Shown piece after piece: positions 43,642-51,643 of a DNA stretch of 64,000 nt. How positions within the stretch are numbered: position 1 is the stretch's first letter; every line of letters begins with the position of its first letter. The stretch is from positions 39,904-103,903 of the forward strand of contig JBKUOG010000012.1 of NCBI GenBank assembly GCA_046957575.1. Reading direction: 5' to 3'. The stretch comes from UMGS1370 sp046957575. GTDB taxonomy: Bacteria > Bacillota > Clostridia > Lachnospirales > Lachnospiraceae. The notes beneath the pieces are model-generated. The model saw only the letters and a program-made list of their open reading frames with translations. It was not told the origin of the DNA and made no database searches. The translations under genes and the position numbers were made by a program.

Positions 43642-45576
43642 TTAGTATCTCTTCTTTACACAGACTCTTCTCTCATATTCTCCTGCCTTGCCTTCCATAA
43701 AACTTTTCAACAATCCAGAAGACAAAAATGCATGTTTTCCACAAACTCCTGCTTCTATTTCCACATAAGATGCACACCGGCTCATCAAAAATCCCTCCTC
43801 CCTTCTGGTTATGTTAATCTGCATCATATCCATCATCCGATAGATTGTTTCCTTAGTCGGCATAAGCACAAAAAACAGTTTCAGGTAATCTGTGTAATCG
43901 AATCCTTCACCTCCCTCTTTTTGAGGAATCGTTCCGGTTCTGCCAAGGTCTAACAGTTCCTTTATCCCCAGGTTCCATGACTGGTCATCCTTCCAAAGAG
44001 GCACTTTTCCCCCTGAAAGAAGCTGTTTTACATCTACCAATGATTCGCCCAAAGCCCAGATTCCCATAATAAAGAATGCCGTAATCCCTATTAAAGGTGC
44101 AAATCCGGCAGCTCCCACAATAGCAGATGCCAGTGTCTCTGCCTCCTGACGTTTCTGCGGATCTGTCAGAATATGAATCAAATTTAATCCCTCTCTTACT
44201 GCCAGCAGACGTGTCACAGATGAGGACAGATTAGAACCGTCAATAGGACTTCCGTATAAAATATATTCGATTTCGTATTGAAACTCCTTCTTATTTTCAG
44301 AACAGAAATCGGTGAAAAAATGACCTATGTATTCTGCAGTTAAAGCCTTGTCTGCCGCACTCTTTATCCCTTTTGGTTCATCATGACGTTCGGTTTTTGC
44401 ATCTTCTGATAAAGAACTGTTTTTTGATGGAATACCTGCTGTCTCTATTATTCCTTCTGAAACCTTTTCTCCTTCCGGTAAAACCAGTTGAAGGATACCA
44501 GATTCTGCTGCGCGCCGGATCTGATTTAAAAGTCCTTCTGACTCTGTATCTTTTCCTCCGGCAGTATAGGATATCTGCAGTATCTGATATTCTCCGAAAT
44601 GGTTTCTGACCGGTACCCACAATTCTTCCTCATCCAGACTGCCCCCTTCTTCCGGCTCCCAGTTTTCAATATATTCCATTACCTCCGCTGCTTCTTCCAT
44701 GATCTGTGACAGCAGACTTTGCTGCTTTTGTGCAAGCTGCGGCAGCCTTTCCACTTCCTGTCTTCGCTCTCCGCTTTTCGACACATAAGACTCGTATCGG
44801 GCCAATTCGTCCAATAGTACCTCCTGTACAGATTCTCCCATGTCCTGACGCTTTTCTTCATATTCTGTCCGTACCTCCTGCATCTTTTCCATTAACTTGT
44901 CCGCCTGTTTTCCATAATTTTTTACTAGTGTAGGAATTTTTTCCAAACCATCTGTTAAATCCTCTGCTGCCTTTAAAAAACCGGATCCGTCTCCTGACTC
45001 CAAAGCCATTGCTGCCCTCTGATAATCTGTTTCCTGTTCCTTTAAACAGTCCTGTATCTGCCCTAATATCCGTTCCAGTTTCCATGCATCCCTCGTCTGT
45101 TCTTCCATTCTTTTTGAGACTTCATTGACCCGTTTGGCTTCTTTGATTGTCTGGTTTAAATTTTCTGCTTCGTTTGGATCTATGTCTAAAGTCCAGATAC
45201 CATATTTCATAAAATCTAAGATCTGCTGTTCCATGTATCTTCCATTTCGATCTGTAAGATGAATTATCTCATCGGCTTTTACAAAATCCAGATCATCGGC
45301 ATACCAGTTCAGTGTTTTCAAATACTCATCAAAGTATTTTCCAAACTCACTTTCTACCGCTTGTTCTTCTATATATTCTACTCCTAATACCCGATATTCC
45401 TCCCATAAGGGCAGATGATACTGGCTCATTACTGAATCCAGCGCCGAATAAGCTGCCATTTCCAGATAACACCGTTCTCCGGCCATTCTGGCAGATTCCA
45501 GCAGACTGCAGATAAGTCCAAATACACAAAGCAGGATCATACTTAGAAATATGGTAATCTGTCCTTTAAACTTCAT
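43642..45576 (-). CDS. TadG-like pilus-locus protein (DUF5702-like)
   Basis: 644 residues from the ATG at 45574-45576, 8 nt after AGAGGTG; a TTG two codons upstream is too close to the ribosome site. An N-terminal helix with FKGQITIFLSMILLCVFG is typical of TadG/DUF5702 proteins, whose first residues resemble pseudopilins. A long coiled-coil-rich exterior part follows (about 130-310). Toward the C-terminus is a hydrophobic pair near 475-510 (ASAIVGAAGFAPLIGITAFFIMG). Probably an envelope-spanning anchor for the pilus. Starts at the flp stop codon. Confidence 0.82.
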   Translation of the reverse strand: MKFKGQITIFLSMILLCVFGLICSLLESARMAGERCYLEMAAYSALDSVMSQYHLPLWEEYRVLGVEYIEEQAVESEFGKYFDEYLKTLNWYADDLDFVKADEIIHLTDRNGRYMEQQILDFMKYGIWTLDIDPNEAENLNQTIKEAKRVNEVSKRMEEQTRDAWKLERILGQIQDCLKEQETDYQRAAMALESGDGSGFLKAAEDLTDGLEKIPTLVKNYGKQADKLMEKMQEVRTEYEEKRQDMGESVQEVLLDELARYESYVSKSGERRQEVERLPQLAQKQQSLLSQIMEEAAEVMEYIENWEPEEGGSLDEEELWVPVRNHFGEYQILQISYTAGGKDTESEGLLNQIRRAAESGILQLVLPEGEKVSEGIIETAGIPSKNSSLSEDAKTERHDEPKGIKSAADKALTAEYIGHFFTDFCSENKKEFQYEIEYILYGSPIDGSNLSSSVTRLLAVREGLNLIHILTDPQKRQEAETLASAIVGAAGFAPLIGITAFFIMGIWALGESLVDVKQLLSGGKVPLWKDDQSWNLGIKELLDLGRTGTIPQKEGGEGFDYTDYLKLFFVLMPTKETIYRMMDMMQINITRREEGFLMSRCASYVEIEAGVCGKHAFLSSGLLKSFMEGKAGEYERRVCVKKRY

Positions 45577-45578
45577 GA

Positions 45579-45758
45579 TCAATACACCTCTTTTGACTGG
45601 CTGTTAATCTCTTTAAAAACATTGTTTAAAAGAGTCGTAATCTGTTTCTTAAATATAATAACCAGGCCAATTAATACGACCAGTATCAGCACTACTTCTA
45701 TGACTCCGATTCCGTCTTCTTCTGTCAGCCAGGCCTGTAATTCCTCCTTTGCAGCCAT
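45579..45758 (-). CDS. Flp pilin
   Basis: 59 residues from the ATG at 45756-45758, which follows a perfect AGGAGGTG. A 14-codon upstream extension exists in frame but lies over the family B element. Sequence EEDGIGVIEVVLILVVLIGL has the Flp leader-peptidase site (Gly before a hydrophobic helix with Glu at position 4-5). The size is typical of the major Tad pilin. Processing is expected from the peptidase at 50131 or 42197. A 61-bp repeat hairpin separates it from tadC and may set its expression level. Confidence 0.88.
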   Translation of the reverse strand: MAAKEELQAWLTEEDGIGVIEVVLILVVLIGLVIIFKKQITTLLNNVFKEINSQSKEVY

Positions 45759-45777
45759 ACATTCACCTCCTCCCTGT

Positions 45778-45838
45778 CTAGTGTACTGTATTCTTCCCAT
45801 TTCACATAATGACTTGCCTGAACGAGACAGTACACTAA
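45778..45838. repeat. Family B element, short internally deleted copy
   Basis: 61 bp. CTAGTGTACTGT at one end and ACAGTACACTA at the other, enclosing CATTTCACATAATGACTTGCCTGAA. Relative to full copies it keeps the right arm and the opposite terminus but lacks the middle 100 bp. Its terminal TAG (45835-45837, minus strand) is the tadC stop codon. As RNA it would fold as a hairpin between tadC and flp. Confidence 0.8.
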
Positions 45839-47058
45839 TAAAAGCTTAAAAATGCCGGTACTGCTACAATTACCATCACAATTCCCAACATGAAAAACAG
45901 CGGCAGCAAAAGTTTTGTTCCTGCCTCCTCTCCTTGCCTTTTAGCCAGATTTCTTCGCTCTTCAAAAGCAGATGCCACCTCTTCATCCAGCAAATACCGC
46001 AAATTCTTTAGCCCGGTTTTTCGATTTTGTTCCAGCAGACTGGCTAATTTCATATAGGGTCTTAATCCGCATCTGCGTCCAAACTGCCTATAGGCTTCCG
46101 GTTCCGATACCCCACTCTGTAAATCCTTGCATACTCTCACCACCTCCTCATATGCCGGACTGATTGTCTCTAACTGCTTTGAGGGACGATTTTCATAATC
46201 CCTTGCCATTCTCTCCCAGGCAGACCGCACTGTCATCCCCGCTCCCAAATAAATCTGCAGCTTAGAAACAATTTCTGAATATTCCAGTGCAAGCTGTTCT
46301 TTCCTCGCTTTGTCCTTCTCCTTCTGCCTGATTTTATCTTCAAATCCGTAAAGAACAGCCATCACAACTCCTGCCGCCAGTATCAGCAGACTGCTATAAT
46401 CTTTTTTTACCCGATAAGTAAGGGGCTTTCCATCAAAGTTTCCTGGCAGTTCAAGCCATTCCTCTTCTCTGGTAGTACGGTCCAGTTCCTCAACTGTTTT
46501 CAGAAAATCCCTGCGTTTCCTTTCTGTGCTTGAAAGATGTGGAGGCAGAACTGTTACAGGTATCTGAAAAAAATCTGACCCTGTGTCATCCGAAATTGTC
46601 AAGCCCAGCATTGTCTGTTTTCCCTGTTCAGGAAGCACTTCATTGTAAACTTTTCCAAAGCTGTCAATCAATTCCGGATCTTCTGACTCCCATTCTAATT
46701 TTAAGTTTTTCTCGCTGTCATATGTGATAAGGTTTAAGTCTGTTCTTACTTCATTTAAGGATCTATTACCCTGCAAAATTTCTTCTGGTAAATTTTTCGC
46801 CCACTGTGTTCGTATCTGCTCTGCCTCTTTCTCCCGGCGTTTTCGGCTGCTGACCGTAACTGTTACTGGAACCTCCTGTTCCTCAAGACCTGTCACCAAC
46901 ACCCCATATTCTGTTTCCTCTTCCCCGTAATCCCCTCTGTGAATAGCCCCGTCTTTAAAATCCTTCCCTCCGTCTGCGGTCCACACTGCAAAAAATACTG
47001 CAAATGATGCCAAAAGACAGAGAATCTGGCGCTTTCGCATCTCTTTCTTTTCCAACAT
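45835..47058 (-). CDS. tadC: TadC-like pilus assembly inner-membrane protein
   Basis: 407 residues from the ATG at 47056-47058 next to AGGAGGAGGA; an in-frame ATG at 47073-47075 is an alternative. An N-terminal transmembrane helix and an extracytoplasmic region of about 200 residues precede the T2SSF (GspF) domain (LGAGMTVRSAWERMARDY and so on). C-terminal helices follow, ending MLGIVMVIVAVPAFLSFY. The T2SSF domain is the TadC hallmark; the large N-terminal extension is characteristic of Firmicute versions. With TadB it should form the platform driven by TadA. The stop codon is supplied by the repeat at 45778-45838. Confidence 0.88.
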   Translation of the reverse strand: MLEKKEMRKRQILCLLASFAVFFAVWTADGGKDFKDGAIHRGDYGEEETEYGVLVTGLEEQEVPVTVTVSSRKRREKEAEQIRTQWAKNLPEEILQGNRSLNEVRTDLNLITYDSEKNLKLEWESEDPELIDSFGKVYNEVLPEQGKQTMLGLTISDDTGSDFFQIPVTVLPPHLSSTERKRRDFLKTVEELDRTTREEEWLELPGNFDGKPLTYRVKKDYSSLLILAAGVVMAVLYGFEDKIRQKEKDKARKEQLALEYSEIVSKLQIYLGAGMTVRSAWERMARDYENRPSKQLETISPAYEEVVRVCKDLQSGVSEPEAYRQFGRRCGLRPYMKLASLLEQNRKTGLKNLRYLLDEEVASAFEERRNLAKRQGEEAGTKLLLPLFFMLGIVMVIVAVPAFLSFY

Positions 47059-47078
47059 TCCTCCTCCTGCTGCCATTT

Positions 47079-48005
47079 TTAAGATAGCTTTATATCCAGC
47101 ATGCGCGCTGCCAGCCAAATTGCCAGTACATAAACTGCCAGACAGCCTGTCATCAGGATCTGCCCTATAGCGGTGGTATACATCAAATCAAAAAATCCCG
47201 GAGATGTAATATCAATATAGAGAATAATCAAAAATGGAAGCAGGTTCATAATCTTTTGCTCGAATTGTCTGGATGCAGTCATGGTCCTTATTTCCTCGTG
47301 AAGCTGTATTTTATCCCGAATCGAGTCTGCTGTGCGGTTCATAATGGATACCAATTCTCCCCCACTGCGCTTTGCCACTGTAAATACCTGGACAAAACTC
47401 TGGATTTCCTCAATTCCGCTCCGTCTGGCAAAATCCTCAAATACTTGCTCTGCTGTACTATTCAGGCCAATCTGACCTGCCATCCATGCAAATTCTCCAG
47501 CCAGCATTCCCTGATTTCCATAAAGCATTGTCAGTTCATTTACACTGGCTTTCAGCGCATTTTCGACTGAATATCCGGCGCTTAAAGATGCAGCCAAAAT
47601 TAATACGCCTTCTTTAAACTGACTTTTTAACTGCTCCTTTCGCTGCCTGCAAAGTTGTTTTTTCTGTACAAATGGATATAAAAGTCCCAGCGGACACAGC
47701 ACCAGAAATACCAGATAACTGCGGTAGAATACGTAGGCCGTCACACTGCACACCCCAACTCCTGCTGCAGCCCAGAACGCCCATTCTTTTACAGTCAGAT
47801 GGTACTCATCATACTTGACAGCCTGCGGCTTCAAGTTTTTCCCGCTTTTGCAAATCCCCCACTTTTTCCAGCCTTCCCTCCACTTTACAATTCTCCTGGC
47901 GAACGGTCCGAATACCTGTCCATTTCCCCTCTTTCCCCGGAACTCCTGTTTCTTTAACAGGCGTTTCTTTAAATTTATAGAGAGGATTAAGCGAAATTTC
48001 TCCAT
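47079..48005 (-). CDS. tadB: TadB-like pilus assembly inner-membrane protein
   Basis: 308 residues from the ATG at 48003-48005, chosen because TTGGGGGAG stands 6-8 nt upstream and no later ATG precedes the first membrane helix. The first 65 residues are strongly basic (KKRLLKKQEFRGKRG and so on) and lie entirely inside the tadA 3' end in another frame. A pair of helices near 80-115, the T2SSF domain (LAASLSAGYSVENALKASVNEL; FVQVFTVAKRSGGELVSIMN) and C-terminal helices follow. TadB partners TadC in the pilus platform. Confidence 0.88.
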   Translation of the reverse strand: MEKFRLILSINLKKRLLKKQEFRGKRGNGQVFGPFARRIVKWREGWKKWGICKSGKNLKPQAVKYDEYHLTVKEWAFWAAAGVGVCSVTAYVFYRSYLVFLVLCPLGLLYPFVQKKQLCRQRKEQLKSQFKEGVLILAASLSAGYSVENALKASVNELTMLYGNQGMLAGEFAWMAGQIGLNSTAEQVFEDFARRSGIEEIQSFVQVFTVAKRSGGELVSIMNRTADSIRDKIQLHEEIRTMTASRQFEQKIMNLLPFLIILYIDITSPGFFDLMYTTAIGQILMTGCLAVYVLAIWLAARMLDIKLS

Positions 48006-49128
48006 TTTCGACTCCCCCAATCTCTGCAATCATCAAAACCCTCCTGCTCTTGTCCCGCAGCCTTCCCAAATGAATTAATATATCAATAGCTGCACTGATT
48101 TGATTTCTCACTGCCGGCAAAGGAATAGATTCCGCCATAAGCACCATTGTTTCCAGACGGGACAGCATATCTCCAGGACTATTTCCATGACCGGTTGACA
48201 TACTCCCGTCATGTCCTGTATTCATTGCCTGGAGCATTTCTAACGCCTCTTCCCCCCGTACTTCTCCCACAATAATCCTACTGGGATTCATTCTAAGAGC
48301 TGCCCGGATTAAATCCCGAATACTAATGGCACCCTCCCCTTCCCCATTGACGTTGCGGGTTTCCAGGCGCACCAGATTGGAAATATGCTGAATCTGCAGT
48401 TCTGCCGAATCCTCAATGGTTACAATCCGCTCATCTGATGGGATAAATGCTGACAGCGCATTTAAAAATGTACTCTTTCCGGAATTCGTTCCCCCACTTA
48501 TAAAAATATTGTAGCCGGAGACAACCAGTTTTTCCAAAAAGCCTGCTGCTTCTTGTGTAATAGAACCAGACTTTATCAGTTTTGCAATCGTAATCGGTTC
48601 CGGAAACTTTCGGATCGTCACAGCTGGCCCATCCAGTGCAACGGGCGGCAGTACAATATGAACGCGGGATCCGTCTTCCAGGCGGGCATCTGCAATGGGG
48701 CTGGATGCGTTTACCATCCGGTTGACCCTGCTGACTATTTGCTGTATCATATCTTCTAACTGTTCTTCTGTATCAAAGCGTTTTTCCCATTTCTGTGTTT
48801 TCCCCGCTTTTTCAATAAAAATATGATCCTTCCCATTTACCATTATTTCTGTCACTGCAGGATCATCTACCAATTCCTGCAAAATATCTAATCGCCGAAA
48901 AGAGTCGAATAATCTCCTGGCCAGGTGTTCCTTTCCTGCAAGAGGCAGATAGTTCTCTCTTCCGTAATGAAAAAGTTCTTCATTGATTAAATCCTTTAAT
49001 TCTTCATCTGACAGGTAAGGTCTGGCCTGAAGCAGTTCTACCAGTCGGATCCGCAGTTTTTTTGCCGCTTCCTCTGATGTGTCTGACGGCTCCTTCGCCC
49101 TTTTCCCCCTGTTTAATTCCGTCCCCAT
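47809..49128 (-). CDS. tadA: TadA/CpaF secretion ATPase
   Basis: 439 residues from the ATG at 49126-49128 with GGGGGAG upstream. VirB11/GspE-family hexameric ATPase that powers Flp pilus assembly. Walker A is ISGGTNSGKSTFLNAL, the Asp box is TIEDSAELQIQH, Walker B is SRIIVGEVRGEEALEML, and the His box is GHDGSMSTGHGNS. A C-terminal tail of about 50 residues beyond the conserved GEISLNPLYKFK is basic and coded in DNA that also encodes the TadB N-terminus (197-nt overlap). Overlaps the tadZ 3' end by 16 nt. Confidence 0.94.
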   Translation of the reverse strand: MGTELNRGKRAKEPSDTSEEAAKKLRIRLVELLQARPYLSDEELKDLINEELFHYGRENYLPLAGKEHLARRLFDSFRRLDILQELVDDPAVTEIMVNGKDHIFIEKAGKTQKWEKRFDTEEQLEDMIQQIVSRVNRMVNASSPIADARLEDGSRVHIVLPPVALDGPAVTIRKFPEPITIAKLIKSGSITQEAAGFLEKLVVSGYNIFISGGTNSGKSTFLNALSAFIPSDERIVTIEDSAELQIQHISNLVRLETRNVNGEGEGAISIRDLIRAALRMNPSRIIVGEVRGEEALEMLQAMNTGHDGSMSTGHGNSPGDMLSRLETMVLMAESIPLPAVRNQISAAIDILIHLGRLRDKSRRVLMIAEIGGVENGEISLNPLYKFKETPVKETGVPGKEGKWTGIRTVRQENCKVEGRLEKVGDLQKREKLEAAGCQV

Positions 49129-50117
49129 TCCAGTCTCCCCCTTAACAACTGCCGCACATAATCCCCCAATTCTCCCCACATAAGCTGTTCCAGATAATTG
49201 TCTCCCCTGCTTACATAACTCTGTAAAGGCAGTTTCAGTTTCTGAATTTTCTCTCTCAGTTTTCTTCTTCCTGATGCTTCCAAATACTCTTCAAATACTT
49301 CTATTTTCAACATAGAAATACCATCCTCCCGTATGGGCATATATACCACCTGGCATACATCCAGAATATCCGCTGCCAGTCTCCCATACTGTCCTACGTC
49401 CACTATAATGCAGTCGTACACCCCTTCCCCTGCCACACACTCTAAAAACTCTGCTATCTGGCCAGAACTCATCTTTGACAGATCTTCCGGATATCTGGCG
49501 GGAGCGATATAATCCAGAGTCCCCCAGGTATAAACCATGGTTGCCATTTTTACCCAATTGTACAGTCCCTGCTGATAGTAATAAAATGCATCTGACAAAT
49601 CTCCCTTAAAACTTTCCGGCATCAGTTTAGAAAGAGAAGAACAATCCTCCAGATTCAGATACAAGACCTTTCGCTCTTTTGACAAAATCTGTCCCATTGA
49701 CAGACAAAAAGATGTCTTTAAGCACCGATTTACCGGCGAATATACTCCTATCAGACTGCTGGGTTTTCCGACTGGAGTAAATTCCCGGTTGTCTTCTACC
49801 TGGTAGCAGGCCATCACCTCCCTTAAAATCCCATCCGCAGACTGATATTTATAAATATTGGGAAACTCTTCTACCTCTACAAATTCTCCGTCAGTCAGCG
49901 TAAAAATCTGTCTGGCCGGCAGATCCCTGACCAAATCCACTGCGTCAATATCTGCCAGCAGAATTTCCACAGGGTTCTCGTCCATATAAGCCTTTAAACG
50001 CTCCACTGACGTAAATGCAATAATTGTAAATGGCACTTTCTCCTTTTGATTTGCCACTTTTGCAAAACGCTCTGCATAAAATGGATCCAGATCATAAACT
50101 GCAATTACACGCTTCAT
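49113..50117 (-). CDS. tadZ: TadZ/CpaE-like localisation factor
   Basis: 334 residues. An N-terminal receiver-like domain (AVYDLDPFYAERFAKVA, LLADIDAVD) is followed by a ParA/MinD-like ATPase domain. The P-loop is degenerate (GVYSPVNRCLKTSF in place of KGGxGKT), while DCIIVDVGQYGRLAADIL corresponds to the Walker B region. This atypical form is usual for TadZ proteins, which place the Tad machine at the pole or patch. It follows the first peptidase gene by 13 nt and overlaps tadA. Confidence 0.87.
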   Translation of the reverse strand: MKRVIAVYDLDPFYAERFAKVANQKEKVPFTIIAFTSVERLKAYMDENPVEILLADIDAVDLVRDLPARQIFTLTDGEFVEVEEFPNIYKYQSADGILREVMACYQVEDNREFTPVGKPSSLIGVYSPVNRCLKTSFCLSMGQILSKERKVLYLNLEDCSSLSKLMPESFKGDLSDAFYYYQQGLYNWVKMATMVYTWGTLDYIAPARYPEDLSKMSSGQIAEFLECVAGEGVYDCIIVDVGQYGRLAADILDVCQVVYMPIREDGISMLKIEVFEEYLEASGRRKLREKIQKLKLPLQSYVSRGDNYLEQLMWGELGDYVRQLLRGRLEWGRN

Positions 50118-50130
50118 AGCTTTTCTCCCA

Positions 50131-50651
50131 TTATTCCTGAATTTTCAAAAGAATCACCAGAAAAAAGCCGGCTAAAAAGCACACTGCCAAAGGAATAACT
50201 GCCTGTTTTCCATCTCTGTCTTTTTGAAAATACGGAATCCTTTTTTGTTCTTGAATGCTTTGCCTAAACCAGGCAGATAAGTAAGAAAGACGCTGTCTGA
50301 CCTGATGGTAATAAAGCATTTTTCCCAACGACCATACAGCTCCCATGATGAATCCTGAACAGATAACCCGAAAGCCTCTGCCAAATCCCAGATATCCGCA
50401 CATAAGCGCCATCAGCTTGCAGTCTCCTGCGCCTATGAGCCGAAAATAGAATCCAATCCCTGTCATTGCTGCTGTTAAAATAATCCTGTACAAGCACCAA
50501 AGCAGTTCCATTTGCCCTATCTTAGAAATCGGACATAACATCTGCACCAGCCAAACCCCCAGCCACCAGTTTGGTATCCTGTGGGTCCAAAAATCCCACG
50601 CTGCTGCTCCTGCCAACATAGTTCCTGCTGCTAAAATAGCGTAATCCCCAT
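50131..50651 (-). CDS. Prepilin peptidase (A24), first gene of the Tad operon, apparent 5' frameshift
   Basis: The intact frame from the ATG at 50617-50619 gives 162 residues with both active-site aspartates (AAAWDFWTHRIPNWW; IGAGDCKLMALMCGYLG) but an N-terminus too short for the first membrane helix. A better start with AGGAGG lies at 50649-50651 (MGITLF), but its frame meets TAG after six codons. Reading -1 across the T4 run inside CTATTTTAG restores a hydrophobic N-terminus (MGITLFLAAGTMLAGAAAWD). One T appears missing: a real mutation, a switchable tract or a sequence error. Internal restart at 50619 may still yield partly functional protein. Confidence 0.78.
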
Positions 50652-50802
50652 AAATCCTCCTCTCTCCGGATCAAAAATCCCTGTGTGTACATGCAAACTC
50701 TGCTTGAAACTCTGCCTGACTCAGGCCGAACCGCTTTGGGCGGTTAAAAGATAGTACCATACGCCTTAGATTTTGCGAATGCTTTTGGCGTTTGAGATGG
50801 TG
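50652..50802 (-). promoter_or_regulatory. Structured 5' leader of the Tad operon
   Basis: About 150 nt from the predicted start (near 50802) to the first ATG. On the minus strand it contains an ACGCC...GGCGT stem, AACCGC/GCGGTT and GCCTGA/TCAGGC hairpins, and a tandem GCAGAGTTT repeat (50695-50703 and 50707-50715). It does not match the c-di-GMP riboswitch consensus as far as I can judge. Confidence 0.45.
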
Positions 50803-50808
50803 ATGCCT

Positions 50809-50837
50809 ATTATGCTCCTAAAAATTCATTTTGTCAA
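50809..50837 (-). promoter_or_regulatory. Tad operon promoter
   Basis: On the minus strand a perfect -35 TTGACA (50832-50837), a 17-bp spacer and CATAAT (50809-50814). It drives the leftward operon of ten or more pilus genes and is divergent from the arsR-type promoter. Confidence 0.75.
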
Positions 50838-50883
50838 GGTCTATTTTTAGCAAGTTTTTTTGTACACTTTGTACATCTTTTCA

Positions 50884-50912
50884 TTGACTATATTGAATTT
50901 TAGTGGTAAAAT
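50884..50912 (+). promoter_or_regulatory. Promoter of the ArsR-type gene
   Basis: TTGACT (50884-50889), a 17-bp spacer and TAAAAT (50907-50912). It lies about 35 bp before the TTG start and is the probable start of the arsR-type/DUF2508/GH13/glgB cluster. Confidence 0.7.
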
Positions 50913-50951
50913 GTGCTTAGTTTAATTTTTTAAACCAAAGGAGGACACGAT

Positions 50952-51329
50952 TTGCCTGACCATCAAGATTTAAAAAAACAATTTCACGATTGTATGCCTC
51001 TTTTTATTGCTCTGGGCGATGAGGTCCGTCTCGGCATTATAGAAACTCTTTCTGCCGCTTCCTTCCCAAACCAGAAAGGGATGAATGTCAATGAGATCAC
51101 TCATAAAACCAATCTGTCCCGTCCGGCTGTCTCTCACCATTTAAAAATTTTAAAAGACGCCGGTATGGTTGACTCACGTCAGGAGGGGACCTCCAACTAC
51201 TACTACCTTACCATTGAAGAGACAACCAGACAGCTAATGGATTTTGGCCGTATGCTGCAGCACATTTTACTCTGTCAGGCAGGCATCCTGCAGCTGCCCC
51301 TGGCAGATGAATCCCCAACAGATGAATAA
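50952..51329 (+). CDS. ArsR-family winged-helix regulator
   Basis: 125 residues starting at TTG (50952) with AAAGGAGGA upstream. The winged-helix core includes ALGDEVRLGIIETLS, MNVNEITHKTNLSRPAVSHHLKIL (recognition helix) and MVDSRQEGTSNYYYL (wing). No CxC or other metal-binding cysteine motif lies in the DNA-binding helix, so it is not a classical metal sensor. It stands between the Tad operon and a glycogen/amylase cluster and could control either; the divergent promoters are about 50 bp apart. Confidence 0.88.
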   Translation: MPDHQDLKKQFHDCMPLFIALGDEVRLGIIETLSAASFPNQKGMNVNEITHKTNLSRPAVSHHLKILKDAGMVDSRQEGTSNYYYLTIEETTRQLMDFGRMLQHILLCQAGILQLPLADESPTDE

Positions 51330-51383
51330 TTTTCCAGTTTCCAGATATACTACTCCATAACGATAATGTTAGGAGTTGATAAA

Positions 51384-51602
51384 ATGATTGGAACCCCAAA
51401 AAGAATCTGGCCTCGTTCTACTGAGGCACACAAACTGCGTTTGGAAATTGAAGACAGCAAACAGGCCATTCAGACTGCACAAAATCATTTTGAACAAGTT
51501 GTAGATCCAACCCTTATTGACTGTTATATTTACGAATTAAATGCTGCCCAGCTTCGGTATCAATTTCTTTTAAGACGGTTTAAAAGTCAAGAACCGACTT
51601 AA
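51384..51602 (+). CDS. DUF2508 (YaaL-like) small protein
   Basis: 72 residues from the ATG at 51384 (AGGAG 8 nt upstream); the longer frame from 51366 has no ribosome site. Mostly helical, with the sequence FEQVVDPTLIDCYIYELNAAQLRYQFLLRRFK, typical of the DUF2508/YaaL family, which in Bacillus lies near recR. Function unknown. Here it is placed 41 nt before a GH13 gene. Confidence 0.8.
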   Translation: MIGTPKRIWPRSTEAHKLRLEIEDSKQAIQTAQNHFEQVVDPTLIDCYIYELNAAQLRYQFLLRRFKSQEPT

Positions 51603-51643
51603 ATTCATACACTGGGATGCATAATTATCAGGAGGATAATGCC

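Noticed and set aside
47256..47570. A 104-codon plus-strand frame within tadB
   Set aside because: Shadow of the TadB reading frame; no ribosome site and Cys-rich, atypical composition.
50652..50802. c-di-GMP riboswitch before the Tad operon
   Set aside because: The leader has several hairpins but lacks the GEMM conserved blocks as far as I can see, so only a structured leader is claimed.
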